DNA from: Rhodococcus rhodnii
GTDB taxonomy: Bacteria; Actinomycetota; Actinomycetes; Mycobacteriales; Pseudonocardiaceae
Direction: 5' to 3'
Length of the DNA: 64,000 bases
Assembly: GCA_000720375.1 (NCBI GenBank)
Contig: JOAA01000005.1
Coordinates: forward strand, 62,001-126,000
Both the position numbers and the translations under genes were made by a program. Under the pieces are notes generated by a model. That model was not told where the DNA came from. It saw nothing but the letters and a program-made list of their open reading frames with translations, and did no database searches. Below are positions 1 through 8,233 of the stretch, one piece after another; the stretch's first letter is position 1; every line of letters starts with the position of its first letter.

Positions 1-433
1 TGTCGCCGGTCCGGATCGCCTTGGTCTTGATGCCCTGCAGGTCCGATCCGGTCCCCGGTTCGGTCATCGCGATCGCCGAGACCAGTTCACCGGAGGCCAT
101 CTTGGGCAGCCACCGCTGTTTCTGCTCCGGTGTGCCGTACGAGTTGATGTAGTGGGCGACGATTCCATTGTGGACCGCGACACCCCACGCGTCGTCGCCG
201 ACCCGTGCTTGTTCTTGCAGCAGCACGGCTTCGTGCGCGAAGGTGCCGCCACCGCCGCCGTGCTCCTCGGGGATGCTCAGGCACAACAGGCCGACGTCGC
301 CTGCCTTGTTCCATAGCTCGCGGTCGACTTGCTTCTCCTGCGCCCAGCGTTCCTGGTGCGGGGCGAGCTCCTTCTCGCAGAAGGAGCGGGCCAGCTCACG
401 GAAAGCGGACAGGTCCTCGTCGAGCCAGGTCAT
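1..433 (-). CDS. Acyl-CoA dehydrogenase, 5' part (gene runs off the left edge)
   Basis: The first 144 residues of an acyl-CoA dehydrogenase, a flavoenzyme making enoyl-CoA in beta-oxidation of fatty acids or steroid side chains. The N-terminal helical domain is complete, and the segment ends in the FAD/substrate motif AMTEPGTGSDL, which is diagnostic of the family. The ATG at 433 has no Shine-Dalgarno sequence, but a TATTTT hexamer lies 6 nt upstream, as in leaderless actinobacterial mRNAs. An in-frame ATG at 448 would add five residues and sits inside the inverted repeat at 444-467. The substrate cannot be told from this part. Confidence 0.9.
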   Translation of the reverse strand, partial: MTWLDEDLSAFRELARSFCEKELAPHQERWAQEKQVDRELWNKAGDVGLLCLSIPEEHGGGGGTFAHEAVLLQEQARVGDDAWGVAVHNGIVAHYINSYGTPEQKQRWLPKMASGELVSAIAMTEPGTGSDLQGIKTKAIRTGD

Positions 434-443
434 GCCGCGAAAA

Positions 444-467
444 TACATGCATGCAAGACTGCATGTA
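444..467. promoter_or_regulatory. Perfect 8-bp inverted repeat, likely repressor operator
   Basis: TACATGCA and TGCATGTA flank an 8-nt spacer. The repeat lies directly upstream of the -10-like TATTTT of the acyl-CoA dehydrogenase, where a bound dimer would block RNA polymerase. TetR-family repressors commonly control acyl-CoA dehydrogenase genes through such sites, but the motif matches neither the KstR (AACnnGTT core) nor the KstR2 (CAAGnnCTTG core) consensus. The regulator is not in view. Confidence 0.55.
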
Positions 468-614
468 AAGCGCGCGCGTGGCCGCCCGGGTGGCTGGTCG
501 GCCCGGCCCTCGCTCGGGCCGACCAACACCTATCAAGACAGGCGCACGTCGCGACTATGACGCCGCGAGACAAAAATCGTTCCGAGCCTCGGCACCGGTG
601 GCAGGATCGAGCAC

Positions 615-1334
615 ATGACGTACACCGCCCCGCCGCCCGTCAAGCGGCCGGCATCGCGCCTGACAGCGGGTTTGCTCTGGTTGGTCGCGGCAGGGCTGGG
701 GGTGGGCGCGACCTTCACCGACATCCTGATCCAGGACTTCGGCGAGGGGTCGGGCTTCCGCACCGGGTTCTGGACCCAGGGACCGATCCAGGACGGCCAG
801 CAGCAGGAGAGCCAGACGGCGTACTACGGCGTGGAGATCGTGGTCGCCGCCGCGTTCCTGCTGCTCGCGTTCCTCTTGGTGCTGCTGTCCCGGCGGCGCT
901 GGGCGCCGGTGGTAGCCGGAACGTTCGGCAGCGGGATGTACACGGCCTCGGCGTTGACGTGGACGGTCACGCTGCCGAGCGCGGCCGGCGAACCGAAGCC
1001 GCAGCTGGGTTTATGGCTGTTCGTCGGCGCTGCCGTCATCGCGCTCGTCGCTCTGGGCGTGGCTCTCGCCGAACGAGCCAGGCCGATGATGCAGCCCCCG
1101 CCCCGCTTCATGCCGCCGCAGGGGCCACCTGCGTACCCGATGCGACCACCACAGCCGCCTCCACCGCCCCGCGTGGAGCCGGAGACGCCCAAATACGGCG
1201 TTCCCGTGCAACAACCTGAGAGCGTTCAGCCACAACAACCTGAGAGCCCTCTGGAAGAACCGGAGCGCACCACCGCGATCGACCCGCCACCACCGGGTTC
1301 GATCTCCCGCAAGCTCGACGGAGATGAGAAGTGA
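615..1334 (+). CDS. Membrane protein with proline-rich cytoplasmic tail
   Basis: 239 residues and not a recognised family. Three hydrophobic segments are visible: about residues 16-36, 75-95 and 130-155, with a polar stretch rich in Gly, Gln and Ser between the first two. After residue 160 comes a Pro/Gln-rich tail ending in a charged segment. It overlaps the next gene by 4 bp (GTGA), so the two are translationally coupled and probably form an envelope-associated pair. The following histidine kinase is on the same strand about 40 bp further on, so co-transcription with the signalling genes is possible. Confidence 0.7.
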   Translation: MTYTAPPPVKRPASRLTAGLLWLVAAGLGVGATFTDILIQDFGEGSGFRTGFWTQGPIQDGQQQESQTAYYGVEIVVAAAFLLLAFLLVLLSRRRWAPVVAGTFGSGMYTASALTWTVTLPSAAGEPKPQLGLWLFVGAAVIALVALGVALAERARPMMQPPPRFMPPQGPPAYPMRPPQPPPPPRVEPETPKYGVPVQQPESVQPQQPESPLEEPERTTAIDPPPPGSISRKLDGDEK

Positions 1335-1975
1335 CCCAACCGACCCACTGGCCCGTCGCCCGACTGCGTCTGATGGGCTCCGGCCTGTGGATCCTCGCCG
1401 GTGCGCTGGCGGTGCTCGGCAGTTTTCTGCCCTTGGTCGAGCACAGCGTGCGCCAAGCGCCGACGTCAACGCGGGGAGAAGAGCTGCGGGTCACCCTGTG
1501 GGGTCTGACAACCACCAGTTCCGCCAACGACCCGTTCCCACAGTTCGGGATCCCGGTTGTGATCGCCGCGGTTCTGCTGGCCGCCGCGGCGGTTTTGGGG
1601 CTCACGTCGACAAGGCTGCATCCGGCGAGCGGCCCGGTGCTGGCCGCCCGGCTGATCGGGACGGCCGGTACCGGCTTGCTGATCGGGGCGATCGCCCAGC
1701 CGCTCGCGCTCTTCCGCGTTTTCTCCGACGAGTCCTTTCTCGGACCGTTCTTCGAACCCGACGCACCCGGACTCGGCACGTGGCTGCTGCTGGTGTCGTG
1801 CCTGCTCGGGATCACCGCGATCGTGCTGATGCTCGTACCGAAGATCGCCAAACGCGGCGAGGAGCCGGAGACTCCCCCGATGGGCATTCCAGTCGTCCGG
1901 GTACTCGAACCGGAGTACGACGAACCGGCTGACGAGCGGAGCGAGGCCGCGCAGCCCACTGACCCAAAGGGGTAG
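1331..1975 (+). CDS. Four-segment membrane protein coupled to the preceding gene
   Basis: 214 residues with a GTG start overlapping the previous stop. Hydrophobic segments lie near residues 12-35, 75-95, 105-130 and 142-165; the tail is acidic and soluble (about residues 170-214). A polar loop follows the first segment. The layout resembles the upstream protein (short N-terminal cytoplasmic piece, extracytoplasmic loop, C-terminal cytoplasmic tail), so they may be distant paralogues or partners. No family is recognised. It ends 40 bp before the sensor kinase. Confidence 0.7.
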   Translation: MTQPTHWPVARLRLMGSGLWILAGALAVLGSFLPLVEHSVRQAPTSTRGEELRVTLWGLTTTSSANDPFPQFGIPVVIAAVLLAAAAVLGLTSTRLHPASGPVLAARLIGTAGTGLLIGAIAQPLALFRVFSDESFLGPFFEPDAPGLGTWLLLVSCLLGITAIVLMLVPKIAKRGEEPETPPMGIPVVRVLEPEYDEPADERSEAAQPTDPKG

Positions 1976-2015
1976 AGATTCGTGCGGCGGGGCGGCCATA
2001 CGGAATGATCTGGCT

Positions 2016-4277
2016 GTGTCCGATTTGGCGGGCGCGTGGCGTGTGCCCGCCGCGTGCTTGGTGCTGGCGTTCGCGCTGCTGGCCGCGTCCGGCTGGTGTG
2101 TGCTGAGCAGGGCCACCAGCCCGTCCGACGGCACCGTGATCAACATTGGTGATCAGGCGGTGTCGTCTCGTGCCGTGGTCATTCAGAAAACCACGGATGA
2201 TGGGCTGTTTCGGGCGGGTGACGAGGTCGTCTCGATCAACGGGACACCGGTGCGGGACGTGGTGCGCGGCGGAATCGGTGGCCCGCAGGCGAAAGTCGGC
2301 GATGTCGTCCGCTACGAGCTGCGTCGCGACGGGCAGCGGGTGGACGTCGAGAAGACGCTCACGCTGTACCCGATGATGGACGCGGTCGGCAAGAACTGGC
2401 CGACTTTGCTTGTCCTGGCACTGATCCTGATCGTGGCCACGGGCGCCTTCACCGCCCGGCCGACCGACCCGGCCGCCCAGGCCGCCCTGCTGACCTCGGC
2501 GCTGGGCTTCATCACCTCGAGCGGATCGACGCATTTCCAACTGGAAGCGCTCGACCTGGTCGCGGGCAGCCAGTTCTGGCGGTGGTACACGGGCGAGTTC
2601 AGCTTCATGATGCTGTGGGCGGCAACGCTGCACATGGCGATCGCCTTTCCCGCTGTCTACAACAAGAGTGTGTTCCGCAAGCAGGTGACGGCGGGATACG
2701 TCGGCGCATTGCTGCTCTACGGCCTGATGGCGTTGTACGCGTGGCAGTTCATCGACGACCCGCTTGGCCGGTTCGGCCTGCTCGGTTCGCCTGTACTGCC
2801 GGTGCTGTACAGCTATCCGCTGATCATCCTGGTCGCGTTGGTCCTGCGATACCGCGCGGCCCAGGACGAGTTGGACCGGCTCAGGATGCGTTGGGTCGTC
2901 TGGTCGCTCGGCGGCGGCGCACTGCTCTACTCGGTGTTCTTCGCCTTGCCCGAAGCCTTCATCGGGCGAACGCTGCTGCCCAGCGAGTTGCACACACTCG
3001 CGTTCCTGCCGGTCCCGATCGGTGTGGCCGCGGCGATTCTGCGCTACCGCGCGCTGAACATCGAAGTCGTGGTCAGCCGGTCGCTGGTCTACGGCGCGCT
3101 GTCGGCAGGCACGATCGGTCTGTACATCGGCTTGGTTTCCCTGTTGTCGCTGCTGTTCCCGCCGCTGGACGAGCTGTGGCAGCAGGCGGCCGCGGCGGCT
3201 TGCGTCGCGGTTCTCGTACAGCCCTTACGGTCCCGGCTGCAAGCGCTGATCAACAAACGGCTCTTCGGCGACAGCCACGACCCGTACCGGGTGGTGTCCG
3301 CGCTCGCCGCCAGGCTCGAGGAAACCAGGACTCCCAACGAGACCTTGCCCGCGTTGGTGGAAACCATCGGCAGCGCGCTTCGGCTGCCGTATGTGGCGAT
3401 CGAGATCCTCGGATCGGCAGGATCACCCAATGAACACGTGGCCACGTTCGGCGAACCCACCGGCGAGCTGTTCCGGCTCCCCCTTTCGTACCAAGGCGAG
3501 CCTGTAGGCCAATTGGCCGTAGCGCCTAGAACGTCCCGGGAAGTCCTAGGACGCCGGGACCGCCTTGTCCTGGCCGAAGTCGCCCGGCACGCCGGCGCGG
3601 CGGTCTACACCGCCCGGCTGACCCGGGACTTGCGGCGCAGCCGGGACAACGTGGTGCAGGCCCGCGAGGAGGAACGCAGGCGGCTGCTGCATGATCTGCA
3701 CGACGGCGTCGGTCCGACGCTGGCGGCGATCTCGCTCGGGCTGCACGCGTGCCGCAAGGCGATCGGATCCGCGTCGACACAGGGCGAACTGCTCGGCACG
3801 CTGCAGGAGGAGTTGGACGGCGCGATCAACGAGATCCGCAGGCTGGCCCACGGGTTGCGGCCGCCGGAGCTCGACCGGATCGGCCTGGTCGGCGCGATCA
3901 GGGCTTATGCCAAGGCAATATCCACCAGAGCCGACGAGCGAGGCGTGACGATTAAGTTGGATGTACCGATAAGTATGCCGAGGCTGCCGGCGACCGTTGA
4001 CGTCGCCGCGTACCGGATTGTGTCCGAGGCGCTGACGAACGTGACCCGTCACGCCGCGGCACGGTCCTGCGCGGTCCGCTTATGGGTGGACGACGACCTG
4101 CACATAGAGGTCGTCGACGACGGAATCGGCCTGCCCGAGCAGCCGGCGAGCGGCGTCGGGCTATGGTCAATGCGCGAACGGGCGACCGAGCTGGGCGGCG
4201 ACTGTGTCGTGTCAGCGGGCAACGGCGGGGGCACCAAGGTGCGCGCGACGTTGCCGCTGCCGAAGGAAGGCGGGTAA
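2016..4277 (+). CDS. Sensor histidine kinase with extracytoplasmic PDZ-like domain (NarL/DesK class)
   Basis: 753 residues. A first membrane segment (about 8-25) is followed by a PDZ-like domain containing GDEVVSINGTPV, then a block of seven or so membrane segments (about 128-400), a GAF-like region, a HisKA_3 dimerisation domain and a C-terminal HATPase. The phospho-acceptor is His562 in the LHDGVG motif; the ATP lid shows DDGIG and GVGLWSMRERA. It should autophosphorylate and pass the phosphate to the response regulator that starts 5 nt after its stop. PDZ domains bind peptide C-termini, so misfolded or processed envelope proteins are a possible signal, which is inference. GTG start. Confidence 0.9.
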   Translation: MSDLAGAWRVPAACLVLAFALLAASGWCVLSRATSPSDGTVINIGDQAVSSRAVVIQKTTDDGLFRAGDEVVSINGTPVRDVVRGGIGGPQAKVGDVVRYELRRDGQRVDVEKTLTLYPMMDAVGKNWPTLLVLALILIVATGAFTARPTDPAAQAALLTSALGFITSSGSTHFQLEALDLVAGSQFWRWYTGEFSFMMLWAATLHMAIAFPAVYNKSVFRKQVTAGYVGALLLYGLMALYAWQFIDDPLGRFGLLGSPVLPVLYSYPLIILVALVLRYRAAQDELDRLRMRWVVWSLGGGALLYSVFFALPEAFIGRTLLPSELHTLAFLPVPIGVAAAILRYRALNIEVVVSRSLVYGALSAGTIGLYIGLVSLLSLLFPPLDELWQQAAAAACVAVLVQPLRSRLQALINKRLFGDSHDPYRVVSALAARLEETRTPNETLPALVETIGSALRLPYVAIEILGSAGSPNEHVATFGEPTGELFRLPLSYQGEPVGQLAVAPRTSREVLGRRDRLVLAEVARHAGAAVYTARLTRDLRRSRDNVVQAREEERRRLLHDLHDGVGPTLAAISLGLHACRKAIGSASTQGELLGTLQEELDGAINEIRRLAHGLRPPELDRIGLVGAIRAYAKAISTRADERGVTIKLDVPISMPRLPATVDVAAYRIVSEALTNVTRHAAARSCAVRLWVDDDLHIEVVDDGIGLPEQPASGVGLWSMRERATELGGDCVVSAGNGGGTKVRATLPLPKEGG

Positions 4278-4282
4278 GGGCG

Positions 4283-4924
4283 ATGGATCCGCTCCGGGTC
4301 ATGGTGGTTGACGATCACCCGCTGTTCCGGTTCGGGCTGTGCACTGTGCTCGCCGACGTACCGGGGACCGAGGTGGTCGGCGAGGCGGCCACCGGACTGG
4401 ACTCGGTCAGCGCGGCCAAGGCACTGCGGCCCGACGTGGTCGTGATGGACCTGCACCTGCCGGACATCAGCGGGATCGAGGCGACCCGCCAGATCGTCAC
4501 CGAACTGCCGGGCACCGGCGTGCTCGTGCTGACGATGTTCGACGACAGCGAGTCGGTGTTCGCCGCGATGCGCGCGGGCGCCCGCGGGTATCTGCTCAAG
4601 GGCGCCGGGCAGGACCAGATCGTGCGCGCGGTGCACGGCGTCGGCCGCGGCGAGGCGATCTTCGGCCCGGACATCGCCACCCGGGTGCTCGGGTACTTCA
4701 ACACCCCGCCACCCAGCAGCGACCCGGTCTTCCCCGAACTGACCAGCAGGGAACGGGAAGTACTCGCGCTGATCGCCGAGGGGCACAGCAACGCGACCAT
4801 CGCGCGTGACCTCTCGCTGAGCCCGAAGACCGTGCGAAACCACGTTTCCAGCATCTTCACCAAGTTGCACGTGGCCGACCGGGCGCAGGCGATTGTTCGC
4901 GCCCGCAACGCCGGTCTCGGTTAG
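4283..4924 (+). CDS. NarL/FixJ-type response regulator
   Basis: 213 residues. The receiver domain has the acidic pair Asp10-Asp11, phospho-acceptor Asp56 (VVMDLHLPD) and the conserved Lys in GYLLKGA; the C-terminal LuxR helix-turn-helix starts at LTSREREVL and contains the recognition-helix motif SPKTVRNHVSSIFTKL. It lies 5 nt downstream of the histidine kinase and is surely its cognate regulator. The start was chosen at the ATG at 4283, since the open frame further upstream overlaps the kinase. A hairpin at 4953-4977 follows. Confidence 0.95.
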   Translation: MDPLRVMVVDDHPLFRFGLCTVLADVPGTEVVGEAATGLDSVSAAKALRPDVVVMDLHLPDISGIEATRQIVTELPGTGVLVLTMFDDSESVFAAMRAGARGYLLKGAGQDQIVRAVHGVGRGEAIFGPDIATRVLGYFNTPPPSSDPVFPELTSREREVLALIAEGHSNATIARDLSLSPKTVRNHVSSIFTKLHVADRAQAIVRARNAGLG

Positions 4925-4952
4925 TTTTTCCCGACCCATCGTCCCGAGTGGA

Positions 4953-4977
4953 CTCGTTACGGCTTTTGCGTAACGAG
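4953..4977 (+). terminator. Hairpin terminator after the two-component operon
   Basis: Nine-base stem CTCGTTACG / CGTAACGAG with a 7-nt loop, 28 nt after the response regulator stop. There is no clear U-tract after the stem, as is usual in high-GC actinobacteria. Confidence 0.6.
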
Positions 4978-5182
4978 CTGGTCTCGGTTGCGTTTTTCCT
5001 TGTCCACCTAGGGCATTCGGCTAGGGGCAAATTCCCGTCAGCACGATGCCCGCTCGGGCAACAACGGGACATCGGTCCCATGTGGCCGGGACGCCCCTTC
5101 GGGCAAGGTGTGTGCAGCCGAAAGTTCAAGATGTGCCGGACGAATTGGGGACGTTCGCCACTTCAGCGGGGAGAGAGAAGAA

Positions 5183-5815
5183 ATGCACGAGCAGCGTCGC
5201 ACTCCAGTCGTCGTCCGCGCCACCGACCCGATCCTGCAGAACGGCGTGCACATGGCCCTGCGGACCCGTCCGGAGATCTGGCTTGTCGACGAGGAATCCG
5301 CGACCCCGGAGGCCGTCGCCCTGGTCGTCACCGACCGGTTCGACGAGCGTGGCAGCCAGCTGCTGCGCACACTGCAGGTCCGTGGTTTCACCCGGATCGT
5401 GCTGATCGCGGGGGAATTGGAGGACACCGAGATCCTCACGGCGGTCGAAGGCGGTGTCTGCGCGGTCGCGCGGCGCTCCGAGACCACGCCGGATGTGTTG
5501 GTGCGCCTGGTGAAGGCCGCGGCCGCCGGTGAGGGCGCGCTGCCGCCGGACCTGCTCGGCCGGCTGCTCAACCGGGTCTCCCGGCTGCAGCGGCACGTGC
5601 TCGAGCCGCGTGGTCTGCACCTGGCAGGCATCACCAACCGGGAGACCGAGGTGCTCAAGCTCGTCGCGAATGGACTGTCCACAAAGGAAATCGCTGACCA
5701 GCTGTGCTACTCGCAGCGCACGGTGAAGAGCATCCTGCACGACGTGACCAACCGCTTCCAGCTGCGCAACCGGTCGCACGCGGTGGCGTACGCACTTCGT
5801 GAGGGCCTGATCTGA
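5183..5815 (+). CDS. LuxR-family regulator with degenerate receiver domain
   Basis: 210 residues. The C-terminal LuxR DNA-binding domain is clear (ITNRETEVLKLVANGLSTKEIA, then SQRTVKSILHDV). The N-terminal ~120 residues fold-match a receiver, but the acidic pair is reduced to a single Asp (RATDP) and the conserved Lys is replaced by Arg in the VARRSE stretch, so phosphorylation-independent control is likely. The ATG at 5183 has a good ribosome site (GGGGAGAGAG); the frame remains open 25 codons upstream but with no better start. It has its own 258-bp upstream region and a strong terminator. Confidence 0.85.
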   Translation: MHEQRRTPVVVRATDPILQNGVHMALRTRPEIWLVDEESATPEAVALVVTDRFDERGSQLLRTLQVRGFTRIVLIAGELEDTEILTAVEGGVCAVARRSETTPDVLVRLVKAAAAGEGALPPDLLGRLLNRVSRLQRHVLEPRGLHLAGITNRETEVLKLVANGLSTKEIADQLCYSQRTVKSILHDVTNRFQLRNRSHAVAYALREGLI

Positions 5816-5830
5816 GTAATCGATTCGGTG

Positions 5831-5860
5831 AAGAAGCCCCGCTTCGGCGGGGCTTTTTCG
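5831..5860 (+). terminator. Rho-independent terminator
   Basis: Perfect 8-bp stem AGCCCCGC / GCGGGGCT (5835-5842 with 5847-5854), TTCG tetraloop, followed by a run of T. It is the most classical terminator in the window and ends the 5183-5815 gene. Confidence 0.9.
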
Positions 5861-5957
5861 TATCCGCGCCCGTCGCCTCTTCGGGCAACGTGGAGCACCC
5901 TTTCAGGCGGGCGCTCACCCCTTGGGCGGGACTGTCCCGAACTGGACACTCGACGGT

Positions 5958-6452
5958 GTGATCACAGAAGTGGACGACGCGCTGTGCAAGCTGTTCGGCA
6001 GGCAGATGCCGGAGGGCACGGTCGTCCGGCTGGATCCGCCGAAGCCGACGTGGCAGACCGAGCGCCCGTCGAACACCATCGACCTGTTCCTGTTCGGCCT
6101 GCAGGACGACACGGGGGCGCCACCGCAAGGCGAACCGATCCGCCGCTGTGAGCTGTCGTACCTGGTCACCGCACGGGCCGAGAAGATCCACGAGGAGCAC
6201 CGGCTGCTCGACCGGGCACTGCGCACCGCGATGTTCACCGGCACGCTGCCCGAGGACTGCATGTCGTCGTCGCTCGCGGTCACCAAGCAGCCGGTGTACC
6301 TCAAAATCGCCAACACCGGCCCTGGGTCGCTGTGGACGAGCCTGGGGATGCCCGCGCGGGCGGCTTTCGTGATGAACGTCAGCGTGCCGATGCTGCCCGA
6401 GACGAACACGTCCCCGCGCAAGAGCCCGCGACGGGTCTGGGAGACCCCTTAG
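5958..6452 (+). CDS. DUF4255 (Pvc16-like) protein
   Basis: 164 residues. The beginning ITEVDDALCKLF and the middle part with TIDLFLFGLQDD and CELSYLVTARAE match DUF4255, a family found in contractile injection systems and phage-tail-like particles, where it is thought to act in sheath/tube or baseplate assembly. The GTG at 5958 places the family's characteristic N-terminal motif at the start; an in-frame TTG at 5922 is also possible. No sheath, tube, baseplate or AAA gene is nearby, so this copy is isolated. Its 3' end overlaps the convergent gene by 4 bp. Confidence 0.75.
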   Translation: MITEVDDALCKLFGRQMPEGTVVRLDPPKPTWQTERPSNTIDLFLFGLQDDTGAPPQGEPIRRCELSYLVTARAEKIHEEHRLLDRALRTAMFTGTLPEDCMSSSLAVTKQPVYLKIANTGPGSLWTSLGMPARAAFVMNVSVPMLPETNTSPRKSPRRVWETP

Positions 6453-6916
6453 TCGAAGCCCTGCCCGATCAGCACGATCGCGCCGATGGACGCCAGCGTG
6501 CCGCCATTGCGGGAAAACCACTGATCAGCGTCGTTCTGCGGTTCCAGCTCGCGGTTGTGCGGGGTGACCGTGACGGCCAGCTTGTATTCGACGTCGCCGA
6601 TCACGTCGACCCCGTCCTGGCCGAAGTCGATCACGCTGACACCGCTGAAGACCATCGTCGCCGGGTGTTCGAAGGTGCTCTCGACCTGCGTGAACCGGTG
6701 TTTGGCCGGGCAGGTGACGCTCGGCTCGCCGGTGCCGAGGCCGCTGATGAACACGCCTTCGCTGATCCGGTTGAGCACCGGCCCGACATCGCTGCTGGAC
6801 GTGGACGTGACCATGACATGCCCGCTGAGCGTCAACGCGAGATCCACCGCCACGTGCCCAATATCGGCCGACGCCGCCGCGATCGGTGTATCGGGCAGCG
6901 TGTACCGGACGGCCAT
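6449..6916 (-). CDS. Unrecognised protein convergent with the DUF4255 gene
   Basis: 155 residues with no membrane segment apart from a mildly hydrophobic C-terminus. The composition is beta-rich (many Val, Thr, Ser, Gly), as in small structural or tail-like proteins; one Cys is present. The ATG at 6916 follows an AGGGG ribosome site; a GTG two codons earlier is too close to that site. The 3' end overlaps the DUF4255 gene by 4 bp. Tail-like pairing with DUF4255 is a guess from neighbourhood only. Confidence 0.7.
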   Translation of the reverse strand: MAVRYTLPDTPIAAASADIGHVAVDLALTLSGHVMVTSTSSSDVGPVLNRISEGVFISGLGTGEPSVTCPAKHRFTQVESTFEHPATMVFSGVSVIDFGQDGVDVIGDVEYKLAVTVTPHNRELEPQNDADQWFSRNGGTLASIGAIVLIGQGFD

Positions 6917-7121
6917 GACCACCCCTAGCGCGCGAAAGTTGAGCCTGCGTCACGTTAGGGCTTTCAAGGCGGGTTCTGGCGGCCCGAAAGGGCAGCACAT
7001 TGGGCGCCGCGCGGGACGTTTCGGCTCAGGTAACCGGATGCGGACGATTGCCTGCCGCCAAAAAGCCCAGCTCTCACACGGGTGAAACACCTCGGAAACA
7101 CCGTGCGGCAAGCCTGGGTGC

Positions 7122-8165
7122 ATGACCGAAACCCACACGTGGCGACTGCGCGTCGAGCTCGACGACTCTCCGGGTGTGCTCGCTCGGGTCACCACCCGGC
7201 TGGCCGCCCGCGACTGCAACGTACTGGCGCTGTCGATCCTGCCGGTGCCCTCGGGGGTGGTGGACGAGCTGGTCATCAAGGCCGCGCCGGACGTGCCACC
7301 CGCCGAGCTGGTCAGGGAGATCCGCGCGGAAGGCGGCAAATGCCTCGGCATCACCCATGCCGACGTACGTGATCTCGTCGACCCGCCCACCGCGGCGCTT
7401 CGCGCGGCGGCACTAGCGCTTGAGGACCCGTGCGCCGCGCCCGAGGCACTGCGCGTGCTGCTCGCGGCCGACTCGGTCAGCTTCGAAATCGGCACGCCCG
7501 GCGAGGTGCTGGACGGCGGTCACCGCGCGATCCTGGCTCTCGGCGACGACCTGACCGTGGCCGCGCGACGCGGCTGGGCACCGTTCACCGACGTCGAACT
7601 GGCTCGGGCGGCCGTCTTCACGTCGTTGCTCAACGAGTCACCTGACCCGCCTTCAGCTGTGATCACGTCGGACGGCGCCGGCATTGTGCTGCGCAGTGGG
7701 AACGCCGATGACTTGGATGCCGTGTCCGAACTGCACGCGCGGTGCTCCGCGCGGACGCTGTTCGCGCGGTACCACTCAGGCGTACGGACGTTGCCGCGCC
7801 GGTTGTTGCACCGTCTGTTGACACCACCGCGCGGTCGTACGTTGCTCGCGGTGTGCGGGCGTGAGGTCATCGGGATCGGGCAGTTGATCCGGACCGCACG
7901 GCCGGAGGAGGCCGAGGTGTCGTTGCTGATCGAGGATTCGTGGCAGCAGAAGGGAATCGGCACCGCGTTGTTGCGCCGGTTGGCGGGTACCGCACGCGCG
8001 GAAGGACATCGTGAACTGGTCGCCTGGTGCCTGCCCGGCGAATCCGGGTTCGAACGGGCGGCGGTGCGCGCCGGAATTCCGTTGTCGATCCGGCAGGAAC
8101 AGGGCATGGTCCGCGTCGGACTGCGCGTGGATGGGAGCGCTTCCGAGGAGATCAGGACGCGCTGA
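7122..8165 (+). CDS. ACT-domain GNAT protein acetyltransferase
   Basis: 347 residues: an N-terminal ACT domain (about 7-75, RVELDDSPGVLARVTTRLA), a linker region, and a C-terminal GNAT domain (about 190-330) with the acetyl-CoA loop QQKGIGTALL. ACT-GNAT fusions in actinobacteria, described from Micromonospora, are lysine acetyltransferases allosterically controlled by amino acids and able to acetylate acetyl-CoA synthetase. The same role here is inferred from architecture. It stands alone with a 205-bp upstream region; a 6-bp inverted repeat (8190-8205) follows its stop. Confidence 0.85.
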   Translation: MTETHTWRLRVELDDSPGVLARVTTRLAARDCNVLALSILPVPSGVVDELVIKAAPDVPPAELVREIRAEGGKCLGITHADVRDLVDPPTAALRAAALALEDPCAAPEALRVLLAADSVSFEIGTPGEVLDGGHRAILALGDDLTVAARRGWAPFTDVELARAAVFTSLLNESPDPPSAVITSDGAGIVLRSGNADDLDAVSELHARCSARTLFARYHSGVRTLPRRLLHRLLTPPRGRTLLAVCGREVIGIGQLIRTARPEEAEVSLLIEDSWQQKGIGTALLRRLAGTARAEGHRELVAWCLPGESGFERAAVRAGIPLSIRQEQGMVRVGLRVDGSASEEIRTR

Positions 8166-8189
8166 CAGCCTCCACGGTGTCCGCGCCGC

Positions 8190-8205
8190 GCCAGGCTACC
8201 CTGGC
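8190..8205. other. Short inverted repeat between acetyltransferase and LacI gene
   Basis: GCCAGG-ctac-CCTGGC, 24 nt after the acetyltransferase stop and 28 nt before the LacI-type start. It could be a weak terminator or an autoregulatory site; the sequence does not decide. Confidence 0.3.
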
Positions 8206-8233
8206 TGCTAGGTGAGGACATGGGAGGAATCAG

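Noticed and set aside
1812..2993. 393-codon minus-strand frame opposite the histidine kinase
   Set aside because: Shadow of the kinase: Gln/Arg/His-rich product without domains.
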